Assembly (NCBI GenBank): GCA_036504815.1 | Contig: DASXUN010000015.1 | Coordinates: forward strand, 124,001-188,000 | Length of the DNA stretch: 64,000 bases | Direction: 5' to 3' | Source: Gemmatimonadaceae bacterium | GTDB taxonomy: Bacteria > Gemmatimonadota > Gemmatimonadetes > Gemmatimonadales > Gemmatimonadaceae | Translations under genes and position numbers: made by a program | The notes under the pieces: model-generated | The model's input: the letters and a program-made list of their open reading frames with translations, nothing else | The model's database searches: none | What the model was told of the DNA's origin: nothing | In this document: piece after piece, positions 62,713-64,000 of the stretch | How positions within the stretch are numbered: position 1 is the first letter of the stretch | Layout of the letters: every line of letters starts with the position of its first letter

Positions 62713-64000
62713 ATGCCGTCCGTCCTGATCATCGACGACGAGCCCAACATCCGCCGGATGGTGGGTGCCTTGCTCGAGGCCGAGGGCTTCGAGGTGCGGG
62801 ACGCCAGCGACGGGCAGGCGGGGATCGCACGCGCGCTCGACTGGGAGCCCGACCTCGTGCTCCTCGACCTGATGATGCCGGGGACGCTCGACGGCATGGC
62901 GACGCTCGAGCAGCTGCGCGAGCGGTTTCCCGAGCTCCCGGTGGTGATGATGAGCGGCCGCGCGGGGCTGGCCGACGCGGTGAAGGCGACGCGACTGGGC
63001 GCGGTGAACTTCCTCGAGAAGCCGCTCACGCCGGAGGGCGTGCTGCTGGCGCTCGCCGGCGCGCTCGAGCTGCGCATGGCGCGCCGGGAGCGGAGCGCCC
63101 TGCGCGCCGATCTCGGCCTCGCGGGCGAGCTGGTCGGCGAGAGCGGCGCCCTTCGCACGGTGCGGGAGATGATCGCGCGCGTCGCCCCCACCGATGCCCG
63201 GGTGCTGATCACGGGCGAGTCGGGAACCGGCAAGGAGCTCGTGGCGGCGGCGATCCATGCCGAGAGCGCGCGGCGCGAGAAGCCGTTCGTCCGCGTGAAC
63301 TGCGCCGCCATCCCGCGCGACCTCGTGGAGAGCGAGATGTTCGGCCACGAGCGCGGCGCCTTCACCGGCGCGAGCGAACGGCGGCTCGGCCGCTTTGAGC
63401 TGGCGCATACGGGGACGCTCTTTCTCGACGAAGTCGGCGACCTTGGCCCGGAGGCGCAGTCGAAGCTGCTCCGCGCCATCGAGGCGCGCGAAATCGAGCG
63501 CGTGGGCGGCGGGCGGTCGATCAAGGTGGACGTGCGCATTCTCGCGGCGACGAACCGCGACCTGGAGCGCGCGGTGCGGGAGGGACACTTCCGCGAGGAC
63601 CTGTATTTCCGCCTCAACGTGATCCCGCTGCCGATCCCGCCGCTGCGCGAGCGCCCGGATGATGTGCCGGCCCTGGTGCGGCACTTTGCCGCGCTGCAGC
63701 GCCGGCGTTCGGCGCAGCCGATGCCGATCTGGACCGCTGAGTCGATCGCGGCGCTGTCGCGTTACCGCTGGCCCGGCAACGTGCGGGAGCTGGCCAACAT
63801 CATCGAGCGCCTGAGCATCCTGCACGCCGGCAAGCCGATCGGCGAGAGCGAGGTGCAGGGCGTCCTGCCGCTCGTTCCACTGTCGGCGCCGTCGCTTCCG
63901 GACCTCGTGCAACCGGAGCTTACGCTGAGCGACGCGCTCGACGAATACGAGAAGCTGCTCATCACGCGGGCGCTCTCCGCGGCGAGCGGCGTCGTGGCCG
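62713..64000 (+). CDS. Sigma-54-dependent response regulator, 3' end outside window
   Basis: 429 codons from ATG 62,713, still open at 64,000. Receiver domain with LIIDDEP and phospho-acceptor Asp52 (LLDLMMPG), Lys in FLEKPLTP. AAA+ domain with Walker A GESGTGKE, the sigma-54 contact loop GAFTGA, Walker B GTLFLDEVGD and RWPGNVRELANIIERL. The start of a Fis-type helix-turn-helix (LSDALDEYEKLLITRALSAA) is reached at the edge. NtrC family; partner of the upstream kinase. Confidence 0.95.
   Translation, partial: MPSVLIIDDEPNIRRMVGALLEAEGFEVRDASDGQAGIARALDWEPDLVLLDLMMPGTLDGMATLEQLRERFPELPVVMMSGRAGLADAVKATRLGAVNFLEKPLTPEGVLLALAGALELRMARRERSALRADLGLAGELVGESGALRTVREMIARVAPTDARVLITGESGTGKELVAAAIHAESARREKPFVRVNCAAIPRDLVESEMFGHERGAFTGASERRLGRFELAHTGTLFLDEVGDLGPEAQSKLLRAIEAREIERVGGGRSIKVDVRILAATNRDLERAVREGHFREDLYFRLNVIPLPIPPLRERPDDVPALVRHFAALQRRRSAQPMPIWTAESIAALSRYRWPGNVRELANIIERLSILHAGKPIGESEVQGVLPLVPLSAPSLPDLVQPELTLSDALDEYEKLLITRALSAASGVVA

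Overview
The window is high-GC bacterial DNA. The housekeeping set (Rho, RuvX/YqgF, MltG, RlmI-type methyltransferase, MutM, Tdh-Kbl, alkyladenine glycosylase, NtrC-type two-component system), the many lipoproteins and the short intergenic repeat arrays suggest Gemmatimonadota. That assignment is inference from gene content, not from a marker gene search.

Positions 1 to about 23,611 look like a mobile genomic island. Its right edge is a tyrosine integrase next to a 3'-half copy of tRNA-Pro(CGG), followed by what was probably the tRNA's own terminator. The left edge and the intact tRNA lie outside the window. The cargo is: an AraC-type regulator (cut by the window start); a tightly packed DISARM-like operon (a DEAD/DEAH helicase fused to DUF1998 and a nuclease-like tail, a SNF2 helicase like DrmD, an Eco57I-type adenine methylase like DrmMI) followed by a UvrD-type helicase; a divergent serine recombinase/ATPase cassette bounded by 30-bp inverted repeats; an XRE regulator overlapping a RuvC-like nuclease; and a trypsin-like protease, a two-helix membrane protein and a DUF4268 nuclease-like protein.

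Positions about 23.6 to 32 kb hold a thiol/metal stress region. It has an ECF sigma factor with a zinc-binding anti-sigma factor, a mer operon (merT-merP-merA opposite merR, with a textbook 19-bp-spacer MerR promoter), exported and cytosolic thioredoxin-fold proteins, and two divergent AhpD-like genes. One of these carries an in-frame UGA where its CxxC motif should have its second cysteine. A perfect hairpin directly after the UGA fits the bacterial SECIS consensus, so it is a strong selenoprotein candidate.

Positions 32 to 64 kb are mostly chromosomal: a TonB-like protein, aminotransferase, lipoprotein metalloprotease, ADP-forming acyl-CoA synthetase, an AraC-like regulator with a repeated operator motif, tRNA-Arg(CCG), rho-ruvX-mltG, rlmI and mutM, two tiny basic proteins next to an orphan formate dehydrogenase alpha subunit, an SDR without the usual YxxxK, tdh-kbl, an outer-membrane barrel, a glycosylase, a NYN-LOTUS protein, and a sensor kinase operon ending in a truncated sigma-54 response regulator. 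Several intergenic regions carry 7- to 11-bp tandem arrays. Two of them have inverted arms around a terminator hairpin.
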